Shown: in pieces, positions 45,540 to 57,500 of the stretch
How the letters are laid out: the number at the start of each line of letters is the position of its first letter
Position numbering within the stretch: position 1 is the stretch's first letter
Source: Muscardinus avellanarius
Taxonomy: Eukaryota; Chordata; Mammalia; Rodentia; Gliridae
Length of the DNA: 64,000 nt
Direction of reading: 5' to 3'
NCBI GenBank assembly: GCA_963383645.1
Contig: OY726560.1
Coordinates: 30,441,173 to 30,505,172, forward strand
Position numbers and translations under genes: made by a program
Notes under the pieces: generated by a model
The model's database searches: none
Told to the model about the DNA's origin: nothing
Seen by the model: only the letters and a program-made list of their open reading frames with translations

Positions 45540-46060
45540 TTTTGCTCTCCATTATGTCTGATAAAAACTGGCTTTTAATATCTTTCATCCTACTTATGGA
45601 ATTTTTTTGCTCATTTCAAAATTTCCTTTGTTTTTGTTTCTTAACATTTTTACTTTGATATTTCTCAGTGTGATTTGTGTTTATTCCACATAGATTTCAT
45701 TGATATTTTTGAATGTATAAATCAATGCTTTTAGGTCAACTTGGTAGAAATTTTAGCCATTATTACTTTGAATAGTTTTTGCATATATATATATATATAT
45801 ATATATATAGTGTTCTCATTAAGCATATACTTGTGAACTTAATGTTTCACATTTCTCAATTTTTGTGTCTTTTATTCTACCTGCTCACATAATCTATAGT
45901 AATCCATTTTCAAATCTGTATATTCTTTCTTCTACAGTTTAATTCTTCTATTTAACCCCTTCAAATTTTTTTCATTACAGTTACAGAATGTTTCCACTCA
46001 CTGATATCCACTTGCTTTTTGTTTATTTCTATCTTTGTTGCTATTTTCTTTTGGTAGATA
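45540..46060 (-). mobile_element. Old L1 3' UTR-like fragment with (TA)n
   Basis: AGCCATTATTACTTTGAATA (45753), CACATTTCTCAATTTTTGTG (45847) and TATATTCTTTCTTCTACAG (45919) follow the antisense of old L1 3' UTRs. A (TA)n tract lies at 45783-45809. Confidence 0.45.
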
Positions 46061-46300
46061 ATAAGGGTGGCAATGGACTTTAGCATAATTTATTATTCAG
46101 AGTTCAGGTTGATATGTGAGATCAATAACAAAGTTGATCAGCTTAAATTATTTGGTTTTGTGAAAATTCAAAAGATTTAAAATATATTTACAGATTTTTA
46201 AAATATGTGTATGAGAGGTTAAAAATTAGATTATATTTTGATCATAATCTGTACTGCCGAGGTTCCATCCTTATAGCCATAAAAATAGTAGTTGAGAGAC

Positions 46301-46491
46301 ACTGGGCGTGGTGGCGCATGCTTGTAATCCCTGTGCTTGGGAGGCGGAGACAGGAGAATCGCACAGGTTTGAAGCCAGCCATGCTGGTGTAAGAGACCCT
46401 GTTTGCAAATAAAAATATTTTTAAAAATGGATCTGGTAGTGTAGCCCAGAGGTAGAAGGGCTTCCAGGAACCCCAGTACCACCAAAAAAAT

Positions 46492-46522
<31 letters not shown>

Positions 46523-46530
46523 TAAAATAA
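46301..46530 (+). mobile_element. B1-ID hybrid SINE (type I) with (AAT)n tail
   Basis: CTGGGCGTGGTGGCGCATGC head to CAGTACCACC end. A perfect 15-bp duplication AAAATAGTAGTTGAG flanks it at 46282-46296 and 46537-46551. Confidence 0.95.
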
Positions 46531-46835
46531 AAAAATAAAATAGTAGTTGAGTAAACTCGATTATCAACCTTTCAATAATTCAATTTCCTACTGGTAAATT
46601 AATAAGAATATTTTCTATTGCTTAGAAAAATGTTAATAAGTAGTCTTTACAAAGCTTTATATTGTCTAGCATGGAATAAAACCCACAAGTACTAGTTAAT
46701 ATTATTCATTAGTATTTGTTGGCTAAGAGTTTGTGTTAACATAGCTAAAATTTTGCTTGCTTAATTATTTTTGTCTTTCTTGGCTCATTTTCATAGTTTT
46801 TTTTTTTTTTTTTACAGCAGAAGTTATATGCTTTG

Positions 46836-47042
46836 TGTGTATGCATGTGGTACTAGTGATTGAACCCAAGTGTAGTCTACCTCTAAGCTATACCCCCAGC
46901 CCTATTTTTATTCTTTATTTTGAAACAGGATCTAAGTTGAAGAGGGCCTCCCTAAGTAGCTGAGGCTGGTCACAAACCTGAAATCCTCCTGCCTCAGTCT
47001 TGCAAATATAGAGATTACAAGCATGCACCACCACACCCAGCT
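46836..47042 (-). mobile_element. B1-ID hybrid SINE (type II)
   Basis: GTGATTGAACCCAAGTGTAG tail, CCTAAGTAGCTGAGGCTGG middle, ATTACAAGCATGCACCACC head. AGAAGTTATA (46819) and AGAAGTTACA (47045) flank it. Confidence 0.9.
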
Positions 47043-47044
47043 CT

Positions 47045-48139
47045 AGAAGTTACATATTTTACATGTATAACAAATTTACAAATTTATAATGTGTAAAACC
47101 ATAGTAATATAGGATGGCCTATATTTCAGACTTCATACCCATGTGAAGCGAATGTTCCTCTTTTTCAAAGCAATGATCTAATTTTATTTGTCTTACTTAC
47201 TTTCCTTCATGACTTACTTTTGAAAAACACAGGCAATCTTTCTAAACTTTCCATAATAGAAGATAGCTAAGCTTACTAAATACATATATTTCATCCTATA
47301 GCTAAAAGTTAAAAAGGAGAAGGAAAAAGGACCTAAAGTGTGATTTTCCCAGAGTCATGGATCTCCAGATCATCAGAAAAGAATGATAGGCTGAGATCAA
47401 TTTTTACCACAGATTTGACTTGTCTCTATATTAAGGCAAAAACATAAATCCTGCTTTCTTGGGGTTTTGTCCATTAGAAAGCCATACCTATAGGACAGCT
47501 TTCTTGGTACATTTATATGCCTATTGGCATATGAATAAGAAGGACTAGGAAACTTTACCACAATGATTATTCCAAGTTTCTAAAAGAGATCTATTCAATC
47601 ATAATGTCTAAATATTGCAGAGTAATATGAACTTTTAAAATCACGTCAGGTGTTTCAAACACTATAAATTGGCAAACATTTCTAAAACTATTATTTTTCT
47701 TAGACAAGAATTTAATAAACTGCTAAAGTTGCACGCAGTTAAAGGTTGTAAACTTGTTAGAAATGTTAATTAAAATGTGGATTTCTTTGAAATATGCAAA
47801 TTGGAACTAAAATGACTCCTTGAATGTCAATTTTTATTCTTATACTTCTTTTACTTTATAAGAACGATCTCAATGGAAATTAGACATGAAAATTTGAAAA
47901 GTACAAATAGGTCTATAGTAATGTAACTCAGAGTGGATGGATTTCTAAGAATGAGATATTATCAAATTAGTGACAAACATAGGTAAAGAGAAATTTTCAT
48001 TTGTTATTTCAATTATTATTGTGATATTTTATATAATGTTGGCAATTATTACAAAATTAGAAATTCAGACAAAAAAGATTTACTTCATGATAATGCTATG
48101 CAAATTTGTTCCCACATAAAATAAAATTAAATAATAATA
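47045..48139. other. Unassigned AT-rich sequence
   Basis: No gene or repeat family recognised. Confidence 0.5.
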
Positions 48140-48140
48140 A

Positions 48141-48315
48141 GCCAGGTGGCACATGCTTGTAATCCCTGAGCTTGGGAGGTTGAGACAAGAGGACTGATTG
48201 CACAGGTTTGAAGCCAGCTTTGCTGGTTTAAGAGACCCTGTTTCCAAATAAAATATAAAATAGGTCTGGGAGTGTACTGGGAGAAGTAGAAGGGTTCCAT
48301 CCTCAGTACCACCAA

Positions 48316-48361
<46 letters not shown>

Positions 48362-48370
48362 GTAGTAATA
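48141..48370 (+). mobile_element. B1-ID hybrid SINE (type I) with (AAT)n tail
   Basis: A head lacking a few bases (GCCAGGTGGCACATGCTTG), a CCTGTTTCCAAATAAAATAT linker and a CCTCAGTACCACC end, then about 50 bp of AAT repeats with AGT variants at the end. Confidence 0.9.
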
Positions 48371-49142
48371 AAGGATTTTCATTAAGTAACTCACAGTTTT
48401 CTACTTAAAAGTGCTATCCTTGGAAAATATCATTTTTTTGTTTCATTTTATTTTTAATGTTGTTTTAGAATTTTAGTAATGCCTATAGGTTACTGCAAGA
48501 AGAATATATACTTTTAATGTAATTTAAAATCATACTTAGACATGTATAAATCAGAAAATTTTTATAGTATAAAAGTGGCCTCTTTACCCAGGACACATTT
48601 TGCTAGAGGAGTCTATTTTCTGTTTGTCATTTAAATATCTTTTTTTTTTTTAATCAGGTCTTTATAAAACCAAAAATATTATAAAATGTACTTGAAATTA
48701 TGAATTTGTCTACTTTAAACTTCTTTAGAATAAAAACAGAGTTTTGAAGTCTAAAATCCAGTTTAAAATTATTCTATGAAGGAAATAAAAATATATGATA
48801 TGGAGAAAAGTGTGCCCTGAAGATATAATAAAAATTGTGATATTCTCCTAAAAGGGCATAATGAGCTAGAGCACACCTGTGTTTCTAAGAGACATTGATT
48901 GAATTGATTTTATGTTATATATTAATCAGATTACTTATAATATTTTAAATCTATTAGTCACTATATAGTTGTTAAGAATACAATGAAAAACACTGATAGA
49001 AAATGTGGTCAGAAGGAAAACAAGGAGTTGGCGAAAGACATATTCTATAAAGACTTCTAAATAATTGTAACCAGTTGTTTTATGCTAAGTGAAATGAGTA
49101 GTCTTCTGAGGGTCTTGAGCAGAAGATGCATATTTAAACTTA
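48371..49142. other. Unassigned AT-rich sequence
   Basis: No gene or repeat family recognised. Confidence 0.5.
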
Positions 49143-49212
49143 AGTCTGGGTATGTACCTCAATGGTATGGCACTTGCTTAAAACAAGTGAGGCCCTGACC
49201 CCAGCATACAAA
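49143..49212 (+). mobile_element. Stand-alone ID SINE
   Basis: GTCTGGGTATGTACCTCAAT, GGCACTTGCTTA and GGCCCTGACCCCAGCATAC keep the tRNA-Ala-like order of ID elements, without a B1 part. An A-rich tail follows. Confidence 0.65.
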
Positions 49213-49384
49213 GGAAAAAATAAAACCAAAAACAGAAAAAAAAATATGTTTTGCATCTACATTAAAAATAAACTATATAGGAACAAAAATGCAAAGAAAA
49301 AGGAAAATAAAAAATTAATTTAATGAATAAGAGTGTCTCCAAGTGGTGACTAATTACTATTCGCAAAGCCACAAACACCTATTT

Positions 49385-50935
49385 ATTTAATGCTTTTATT
49401 GGTGCATTAAAGTCTCACATTATAAGGTAGTTCATAGTGATGGTGTCATACATGCACACAGCACTTGGTTGGCTTTTTTCAGCTCCCTCCCCACTCCCCT
49501 CTCCCACATATGATATTGAGGTTGACATTGACATTTTCACATATGTACACAATGTCAGTGAAAATGTTTCCCTCATTAATTCTTCACCCAATCTCCTTAC
49601 CCTTGATGACCTACCTCACTCCACTGGGATTTATCCTCCTCCATTACCTAAATTCCCTCATGTACTCCTGATTACTCCCTAGCTTCCACATATGAAAGAA
49701 AACCCATTCAGTTTCTGTGATTGACTACTCTCACTTAAGATAATGTTTTCTAGGTCCATCATTTTTCTGTAAATAACCATACTTTTGTTCTTCTTTATTG
49801 CTCAGTAGAATTCCATTGTTTCTATTTTTCATAGTGTTTTAATTCATTCTTCTGTTAGTATGTGTAGTTTGGTTCCATAATTTGGCTGTTCATTGCTGCT
49901 ATAAGCATGGAAGTGCATGCATTAATATAATATTCTAATTTTAGTCCTGTTAGAGAGATTTCCAGAACTAGTATATCAGGATCCATTCTTTTTTTCTGAG
50001 GAATCTCTACACTGATATCCTTAGCAGCTACAGTAATTTGCAATCCCAACAATAGGGTGTGAAGAGTTTCTATTTTTCCACTTCATCACCAGCATTTTTT
50101 GTTGTTGTTTGACTTTTTGATGATTCACATTCTAACAGGAGTTAGATAGAATCTAAGGGTAGTTTTGCTTTGCATCTCTCTGACTGCTAATAATGTTGAA
50201 CATTTTGTTATACACTTATTGGCCATTTTAATTTCTTTTGTGAAGTATTTATTTCATTTGCTCATTTTTGATTGAGTAATTTGTTTTTTAGCATTGAGTT
50301 TCTTGAGTTTGCTGTAAATTCTAAATATTAATCCTGTATCAAAGGAATAATTGGCAATTTTTTTCAGCCATTCAATTGGCTCTCTGTAGCAATTCCTGAT
50401 AGTTTTCTTTGCTGTACAGAGGCTGTTCAGTTTCATGCAATCCCATGTATTGATCCTACATTTTTTTTTTTTTTTTGGTGGTGGTATTGGGATTCCTGGA
50501 AACCCTTCTATGTCCTGGCTACATTCCCTATTTTTATACTTTTGTATTTGGAAACGGTCTCTTAAGCCAGCAAGGCTGGCTTAGAGCATGCATGATCCTC
50601 CTGTCTACACCTCCCAAGTGTGGGAATTACAAGGGTACACCACCATGCCCAGCGCATTATCATACTTTTAATTTCTTGCACCTTTGGAGCCTTGTTGAGA
50701 AAGTTTTTTGCCTATGCCTATGTGTTGCTGTGTTGGACCTATGCTCTCTTCAAGGAGCTGAAAAGTCTTTGGTCTGATTTCCAAGTCTTTGATTCATCTT
50801 GAATTGACTCTTGTGCAGGGTACAAAAGTGGGGTTTATTTATATGTCTGTTCATATGGTTAACCAGTTTGGCCAACATCATTTGTTGATCAGGCTATCTT
50901 TTTTCCAGTGTATGTTTTTGGCCCCTTTGTCAAAA
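49385..50935 (-). mobile_element. L1 3' part (ORF2 end and 3' UTR), 5' end joined to composite copy D
   Basis: Minus-sense L1. Plus-strand landmarks are TATTGGTGCATTAAAGTCTC (49399, 3' end), TATTGCTCAGTAGAATTCCA (49797), GTAGTTTGGTTCCATAATTT (49864), GCAATCCCAACAATAGGG (50040) and GGCCAACATCATTTGTTGAT (50870). A SINE sits at 50461-50654. The L1 ends abruptly at about 50935, where copy D sequence begins. No intact frame. Confidence 0.8.
50461..50654 (-). mobile_element. B1-ID hybrid SINE (type I), inserted in L1
   Basis: Poly-T, GGTGGTGGTATTGGGATTCC tail, GTCTCTTAAGCCAGCAAGGC middle, a head ending CACCACCATGCCCAGC. Confidence 0.92.
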
Positions 50936-51907
50936 AGGGTGGATTGAATCAGATGTCTGCCTCTCCAAACTACTGGCCACTACCGCTATCTTGGTTCTCT
51001 CTCAAACAACTTTCACACACAGCATATTGCCCAGAATTCCAGAGCATGCGCAGTGGTAGCAGTCTAACTTTGGGGCAATTTCTTCAAAAGTTCTAGGTGA
51101 ATTGGATCGGATCTCTGCCTCTCCCAAATACTGGCCACTGCTTCCCCTGCCGCTGCTGCCGCCCTCCTTGTTCTCCCCTGAGCACCTTCCTTACATGGTA
51201 TGATGTTCAGAATTCCTAAGCATGTGTGGCAGGAGTAGTCCCCCTTTGTGGAGATTTTTTTCAAAAGTTCAAGATGGATTGGAAAGGATTTGTCTGCATC
51301 TCCTGAATACTGGCTGCTGCCACGGCCATCTTGGCCCCTCTTCAATATTTTTTTAATAAAAGAAGACTGTATATGCATTTTGAAGAGGTTTTGAGTACAA
51401 GCACTCAGCAGCAATGAATTTTATCTCCTCTCCAAGAGCAGAGGCCCACAGCCTCACCACACAGAGCAGGATCTGCTGTTATGAGAGTACCACAGCCCCC
51501 AGTGTAGCACAGAGAAGCACAGCAGCCAGGTGCACTGAGCTCCCTGGGGAGTGGGGCTGGGCTTCCCGCCTGGCACTGCTGGGCTCCTTCTACCACACCC
51601 AGATCATTTTTCTTACAAAGTATGTTGTTAAGAGTCCCCCAGCATGTGTGGCTGAAGCAGTCTTTTCTTCTGGAATGTTCTTCCAAAAATTACTTTTCTT
51701 GCATGGCGGGAGCCTCATTGTCATCTTGCTTCTAATTCCACCATTATCCACTCTCTCTCCTGTATTCTAGATAGGAAGTCATGGCTGGAAATGCCTCCTT
51801 AAGTTGTCCCAATCAGATATTAAACCAAAATCTGGTGTCCAGGGCTTCTCAGAGGAATGAATGTCCTATTCGGTGACTGCAGTCGCAGTGGTGCCACCAT
51901 CTTGCCA
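50936..51907 (-). mobile_element. Composite retroelement, copy D (5' body and monomers only)
   Basis: On the minus strand it starts near 51907 with GCAAGATGGTGGC, as copy A does. It runs through the shared 5' body (51380-51900) and two to three monomers (50936-51350; plus-strand boxes AGATCTCTGCCTCTCCCAAA at 51109 and GGCCATCTTGGCCCC at 51325), then passes at 50936 straight into L1 ORF2 sequence. No SINE, minisatellite or tail of its own. Either it is a truncated copy next to an L1, or a 5' part of an L1-related element with the middle deleted. Confidence 0.75.
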
Positions 51908-51935
51908 TGGTCTTTATTTTAATATTTAAATAATT

Positions 51936-52152
51936 ATTTTTGTGTGATACTGGGGATGGAACTACCTTTTTTACTTCTGGGATTTTCTACTTCCGGGCTA
52001 TACTCCCATACCTATTTTATACTTTATTTGGAAACAGGGTCTCAGTAAGTTGCTGAAAGCCTCACTCAGTACCTGAGGCTGGCTTCAAAACTGTGCAATC
52101 CTCCTGTCTCAACCTCCCAAGTGCTGGGATTATGAACATGTGCCACCACTCC
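51936..52152 (-). mobile_element. B1-ID hybrid SINE
   Basis: ID-like tail with a local duplication (CTTCTGGGATTTTCTACTTC), GGTCTCAGTAAGTTGCTG middle, GGGATTATGAACATGTGCCA head. Confidence 0.85.
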
Positions 52153-52215
52153 TGGTGATTTTTAAAAATTTTTTACGAATACTTTATTTTTTAAATATTT
52201 TATTTTATTTTATTT

Positions 52216-52417
52216 TACGGGTCTGGCGATGAAACCTAGGGGCATTTGACCTCTGAGCTACATCCCATGCCCTATTTTTTATTCTTTGTTTTGAAACCAG
52301 TTCTCACTGAGTTGCAGAGGGCCTCGCTAAGTAGCTGAGGCTGTCCGCGAACTGTGATCCTCCGGTCTCAGCCTCCCAAATGTTGGGATTACAAGCATGT
52401 ACCACCACACCCGGCTC
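52216..52417 (-). mobile_element. B1-ID hybrid SINE (type II)
   Basis: GTCTGGCGATGAAACCTAGG tail, CTCGCTAAGTAGCTGAGGCT middle, GATTACAAGCATGTACCACC head. Confidence 0.92.
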
Positions 52418-53225
52418 TATTTTTAAAATTTTTATAGGTGCATTGTATTTATACATCTTAATGGGATACAAGATTTTGGAGATATACATGCACATATCAC
52501 CCAATTAGCCCTTACCCAGTTCCCAACCCATTCCTTTACTCTCCCTTCTTCTCATGTTTGGCTTGGTGATTGATATGGATATTTTTTTTTTTTAAGTACA
52601 TCATGTTCACTGGGGATTTTTCTCTTCCCCCTTCTATCCCCTCAGGTCATCTTATTTGCTTATCTATAGAATCCCCTTCTTTGTCTAGAGTTCCTCCTAT
52701 GACCCATTTTCTCTCTAGCTTTCACATATTAGGGAGAGCATCTGATTTCTTATTTTTTGTGGCTGACTAATCTCACTTAGCACAATTTTTTCCAGTTCAT
52801 TCCATTTCCCTGTAAATGATGTAATTGTGTTTTTATTGATGGCTGAGCAAAATTCCATTGTGTACATATCCCACAGTTTCATAATCCATTAATCTGTTAA
52901 TGGACATCTTGGCTGGTTCCATAGTTTGGCAATGGTGAATTGTGTAGCTATGAATATAGATATACATGCATTAGTTTGGTAGTTTGGTTTCCTTTTCTGG
53001 GGGTTAGATACCCAGGAGTGGCATTGCTGCATCATATGGTAAGTTAATTTCCATTCATCAGAGGATCCTCTGTACAGTTTTCCAGAATGGTCCCACTAAT
53101 TTGCAATCCCAATAGTGTATTAGAGTTCTCACTTCTCCACATCCTCACCAGCCTTTGTTGTTGTTTGTGTTTTGAATGGTTGTCATTCTAGTTGGAGTTA
53201 AGTGGAGTCTCAGGGTAGTTTTGAT
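52418..53225 (-). mobile_element. L1 3' end (3' UTR and ORF2 end)
   Basis: Minus-sense L1. Plus-strand landmarks are TAGGTGCATTGTATTTATAC (52435), ATCACCCAATTAGCCCTTAC (52496), CTGACTAATCTCACTTAGC (52763), AAATTCCATTGTGTACATAT (52850) and TTTGCAATCCCAATAGTG (53100). 5'-truncated at about 53225. It gives the reference for the 3' end used by the composite elements. Confidence 0.8.
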
Positions 53226-54089
53226 TTTGAAAATAAAAGTATGTCTTAGAATACATTTTGATATTAATGCCTGAAATTTATATGAAAAAGTATTTATACA
53301 ATGACAAAACTTGGATTAATATAACTTTTTTCACTTCTGTAGAAAAAAAATGAAGCAGAACAGTACTCTAAGAAATTTCAATAGTACAGGTTGATGATTG
53401 CTTAACTTCACACCACTAATAACATATATTTCTGAATATAAATTTAAAAAATGTTATATGCATCATGATAAAAACTTGTGGAAGGAAGCACTACCTATTT
53501 TTTGTGCCACAGAGTTTGGTAAAAAGGTAATTCTACCAGAAACATTATGAATAGCTTCATAGAAAAAGAGATATTTCAAACAGGGTTTATCATATGGAAG
53601 CAATGTAACTTGATTGTGGAGAATTATTTATATGACTCCTCTAGGCCTTTGTTAACAAAACAAAACTGTGATCTTTCAGGATTGGAATTAAAAAAAAAAA
53701 AAACAAAAACTTCTACACTGTAATCAGTGTGGCAACCATAAAACACCAGTTTCAGTATTTAAGATTAGGTTTCCATTGAGTATGATTCACACATTAGACA
53801 TGTTCACTAATTCAATGACTTCTACAGAACAAAATTACAGCCCTCTGCTTTTCAGTAGAGGAGTAGATGTAAGCAAGACATATAGAATATAGAGTAGAGT
53901 TTAAAATTAAAAGAATTAAAACTAGCTGTATTGGGGAGAAGAAGGAAGTATTTGGGGGATGTGAAATGTCAACTAGAGTGTAAAGACTTAAGTTGGAAGG
54001 TAACATTTTTTAAAATCCAAATGCAGTGAGAGATAAAGAAATCTGCTGGCTTGTTCACTGGGTTCACTGTGGCAACTTCAAACCCTAAA
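53226..54089. other. Unassigned AT-rich sequence
   Basis: No gene or repeat family recognised. Confidence 0.5.
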
Positions 54090-54135
54090 AATAATGTCAC
54101 AAACATAGTGAACATCCAATAAATATTTGTTGAAT
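54090..54135 (+). mobile_element. MIR 3'-end relic
   Basis: ACATCCAATAAATATTTGTT follows the MIR 3' consensus. Short and uncertain. Confidence 0.4.
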
Positions 54136-54239
54136 ATATGGATGATTTATATTGTAGTACAATAACAAGAAGAGTATACTAGAACTATCAATAAAGAGGA
54201 AAATTGGGTTGAATTTGTAAAAGAATATATGTTTGTCTA

Positions 54240-54450
54240 TTTTAAAAATATTTATTGTTGCATTTTAATTTCACATAATGGAGAGATTCATAGTGATGTA
54301 TTCATATAAAAATACAATTTTATTGAACCCATTATCTTCATTTATCCTCCCTTCCTTATCCCCTTTCAGTATTTTAATGGTACCCCAATTTTTATGAGGT
54401 CTCTCTCTTCCTTTTATTTTTACTCTCTGGCTTTCACATATGAGTGAGAA
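54240..54450 (-). mobile_element. L1 3'-end fragment
   Basis: TTTATTGTTGCATTTTAATT at the left and TCACATATGAGTGAGAACTT at the right match the L1 3' UTR in antisense. 5'-truncated. Confidence 0.6.
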
Positions 54451-56189
54451 CTTTAAAATCCAAAAGAAATATTAAACACAGAGGCAATGGGAGTTGATGA
54501 TTACTTTCATATTATATTTTGGACTTACTGATATTGACACCAAATTCTGTGTATTTGTTAGAAAAATAATGTAGACCAAATGATGGGGGAAAGGGAGACA
54601 ATATCTAGATAATTCAGTTATAAATGAAGCCCATGGCTATCTCATAGACATTAGTTAGTGGTAGAAGATTCCATAAAGAGAAGTTCTCAAAGCTTAGACC
54701 TGATGTATTATGAAGTGTTGATAAGACTTACTCATAAACATCATTCATGATGAAAATAGAATAAGATTATTTCCACTTTTAAGTTTTTAACTTGGGCACT
54801 GAGAGAGATAAAGGTAATACTAAGCACTTATATAACTGATTATGGTTTGAGCAATGAAACTTCATAAGAAATATTGAGTTCAGGTTTATATGTGATGAAC
54901 ATTCTGTGAGTTGAGTTAGAGACAGAGATATCTAGAACTTATACTATTGGTATTAAATAAATAAAACACTGTAAATACAAAAAGTCAAATTATCTCTAGG
55001 AATAAAAATGTATGTAAAGCAAGTGGGAAAAAGCAATATTTGAGGAAAATTATGAAAGATGAGGTGGCCTTGTTCAGTGATATTGAGAAGAACAGGGTAG
55101 AGGTTATCTTATAAAAAATAAAAAATTCCTAACCCCCTGAAAGTGTCTTCTATAGAAAAGACAAGAGGTAATACATTTATATCACTGACATGCTTATTTA
55201 TATTTTTAAGCAGCCGGGAAAATTTATGCTGTGGATGAAAATGGGTTATGTACACTGACTCCTGACTTGAGGTTTTCTTTATTTTCATTCTTCAGATAGT
55301 TTATCAGCTTATACTCAGAGTCCTTAGGGAAGATTTGCTTCTATAAAGCACAGGGATGTTTCTGAAAGCTTTAAGCGATGGTTAGATTTGACTATTATGA
55401 AAACAGTCTAACACCATGGTCAATCACTTAAGTGTTTGAAGAGTATTTTGTTTACGATGGAGCATTTCTGATATTGCTTGTCACTTCCCATTACCTTTTG
55501 ATCAACGTGAGAACAGGAATGGCAGTGCCAGAAGCAATTGACACTGACATTGTGAATGTGTTTAATGGAGTTCAGTTATGGCTATGAGTTTTGTATGTTA
55601 GCCATTTGACTTCTACTATAATCAATTATTATAACTTTGTGAGACAGTTAAATTGAGTGACCTCCAGGGCTACATGCTTGAAATAACATTTTAGTAAATC
55701 TATGTAATATATAGGCCATGGGTAATCCCAGCTTCAGTTCATAGCAGTATCACTTAAATGAACTTGGCAAATAGCCTATTTAAGAACATGACTGATGCTT
55801 TTGCAAAAGATAATGTTCATGCTCTAGTGGATCAGGCAGTTATAAAGAAGACTCTAAAAGTCTAAAAACAGGTTCTTTTTTGGATTATCACACTTATACT
55901 ATTAAATACTAATACCTTTAAATACTTTCACACTAATTCTAAGTAAAACAAGATATTTATATATTTTTTCTGAAATTCCTATGAGCTCTCTAAAAATCAG
56001 TCTGGCATTAACTGAAAATGAATCAAGTATTCATTTTTAAAAACAAATTGTGTGGTGTATATTTAACATACACAATACATCTTTAGACACATATGCAATA
56101 AATGATTGTTGTCAAGAATTTGTTTAATGTTTATTTAATTTGACTTAGTTTTAAATGACTTAGTTTAAATTATTAGTAAACAGAATTCA
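54451..56189. other. Unassigned unique sequence
   Basis: No gene or repeat family recognised over about 1.7 kb. Confidence 0.5.
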
Positions 56190-56215
56190 AAAATATAATA
56201 TAATTTATTTATTAT

Positions 56216-56402
56216 TATTATTTTTTTTTGGTGGTACTGGGGTTCCTGGAAGCCCTCCTTCCTCCGGGCTACACTCCCAGACCTATTTTATATTTTTGAA
56301 ACAGGGTCTCTTACGCCAGCATGGCTGGCTTCGAACCTGCGCGATCCTCCTGTCTCCGCCTCCCAAGCGCGGGGATTACAAGCGTGCGCCACCACGCCCG
56401 GC
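56216..56402 (-). mobile_element. B1-ID hybrid SINE (type I), young copy
   Basis: Near-consensus GGTGGTACTGGGGTTCCTGG tail, GTCTCTTACGCCAGCATGGC middle with part of the A-rich linker lost, and CpG-rich GGGATTACAAGCGTGCGCC head. A perfect 18-bp duplication AAAATATAATATAATTTA lies at 56190-56207 and 56403-56420. Confidence 0.97.
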
Positions 56403-56865
56403 AAAATATAATATAATTTAAAATAATTTAATGAACTTTTTCCTCAGCTATTTTAATAAACCTATGACATCAGCTGATTTTCCAATAAGCCTAGTGGCCA
56501 TTTTCTTCTGAATTAACAACATATTATTTACTATGCTTCTCCATAATTAGTCTATTTTCATATGTTGAAACTCTTTATGTTGAAATCAATATCATCTCAT
56601 CAGTTGTAAGTATGACCACTTAATTACTAAAAATTATTTTGTACATTCTTCTTTTAATGGATTACAACTTTTCAGCCTTGAGTACAGATTAGATTTCATA
56701 TTTCATAAAGACATTTTTGTTTCATTACATAATGTATTCTTTCCCCCAAATAGTATCATTCAACATAAGATGTCCTGAAAAATCCATACGAAGATATTCT
56801 TATTTAATAGGCTATTAGTCTCAAATAATTTAAATTATAATAATAAAAAATTATTTACTGTATTT

Positions 56866-57068
56866 TTTGTTGGGGTACTGGAGATGAACCCAGGGGCATT
56901 CTGCCTCCGAGCTACACCCCAGCCCTATTTTTTATTCTTGATTTTGAAACTTTGTCTCACTGATTTGCAAAGGACCTCACTAAGTAGCTTAGGTTGTCCG
57001 CGAACCATGATCCTCTAGTCTTATCCTTCCGAATGCTGTTATTACAAGCATGTGCCACCATGCCTGGC
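56866..57068 (-). mobile_element. B1-ID hybrid SINE (type II)
   Basis: GATGAACCCAGGGGCATTCT tail, CTCACTAAGTAGCTTAGGTT middle, TTACAAGCATGTGCCACCAT head. The 14-bp duplication TTATTTACTGTATT lies at 56851-56864 and 57069-57082. Confidence 0.95.
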
Positions 57069-57261
57069 TTATTTACTGTATTGTAAGAATTAAATAAGCA
57101 AAGTATATAACATGGAACTTGACACAGAAAGATATCGATAAGTGTTATCAGTAATTAAAATCATGGTAATAGAACATTATTCCACCAAAATCACTACCAT
57201 GACATCACTGCTGCTACTATTATTCAATTTTCTCACCACATAAAAGAGACATCTCAACTTT

Positions 57262-57354
57262 GAATATTGAGAGAAGTTGATCCCAAGTTTGAGCTCAGCC
57301 TGAATAACTTAGTGGTACTTTGTCTCAAAAGAATAATAATAATAATAATAATAA

Positions 57355-57385
<31 letters not shown>

Positions 57386-57442
57386 GTCTAGATTATTCTC
57401 AGTGATAGAACACTCCTTGATTCAATCCTCTGTACTGAAAGA
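57262..57442 (+). mobile_element. Old B1-ID SINE with internal (AAT)n/(AAG)n
   Basis: TTTGAGCTCAGCCTGAATAA, a TGTCTCAAAAGAATAATAA linker expanded to AAT then AAG repeats (57332-57386), and an ID-like end (TGATTCAATCCTCTGTACTG). The arginine-rich frame here is a microsatellite artefact. Confidence 0.65.
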
Positions 57443-57500
57443 AAAAAGGAGAAAAAGAAAGAAAGAAAGAGAGAAAGAAAGAGAGAAGAGAGAAAGATAC
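57440..57500. repeat. A/G-rich (GAAA)n simple repeat
   Basis: Purine-only tract at the tail of the SINE. Confidence 0.9.

Noticed and set aside
48080..48394. Frame with a long tyrosine run
   Set aside because: Antisense translation of the (AAT)n tail of a SINE.
49143..49212. tRNA gene
   Set aside because: The A- and B-box-like order is ID SINE-like. It lacks a plausible cloverleaf and is followed by an A-rich tail.
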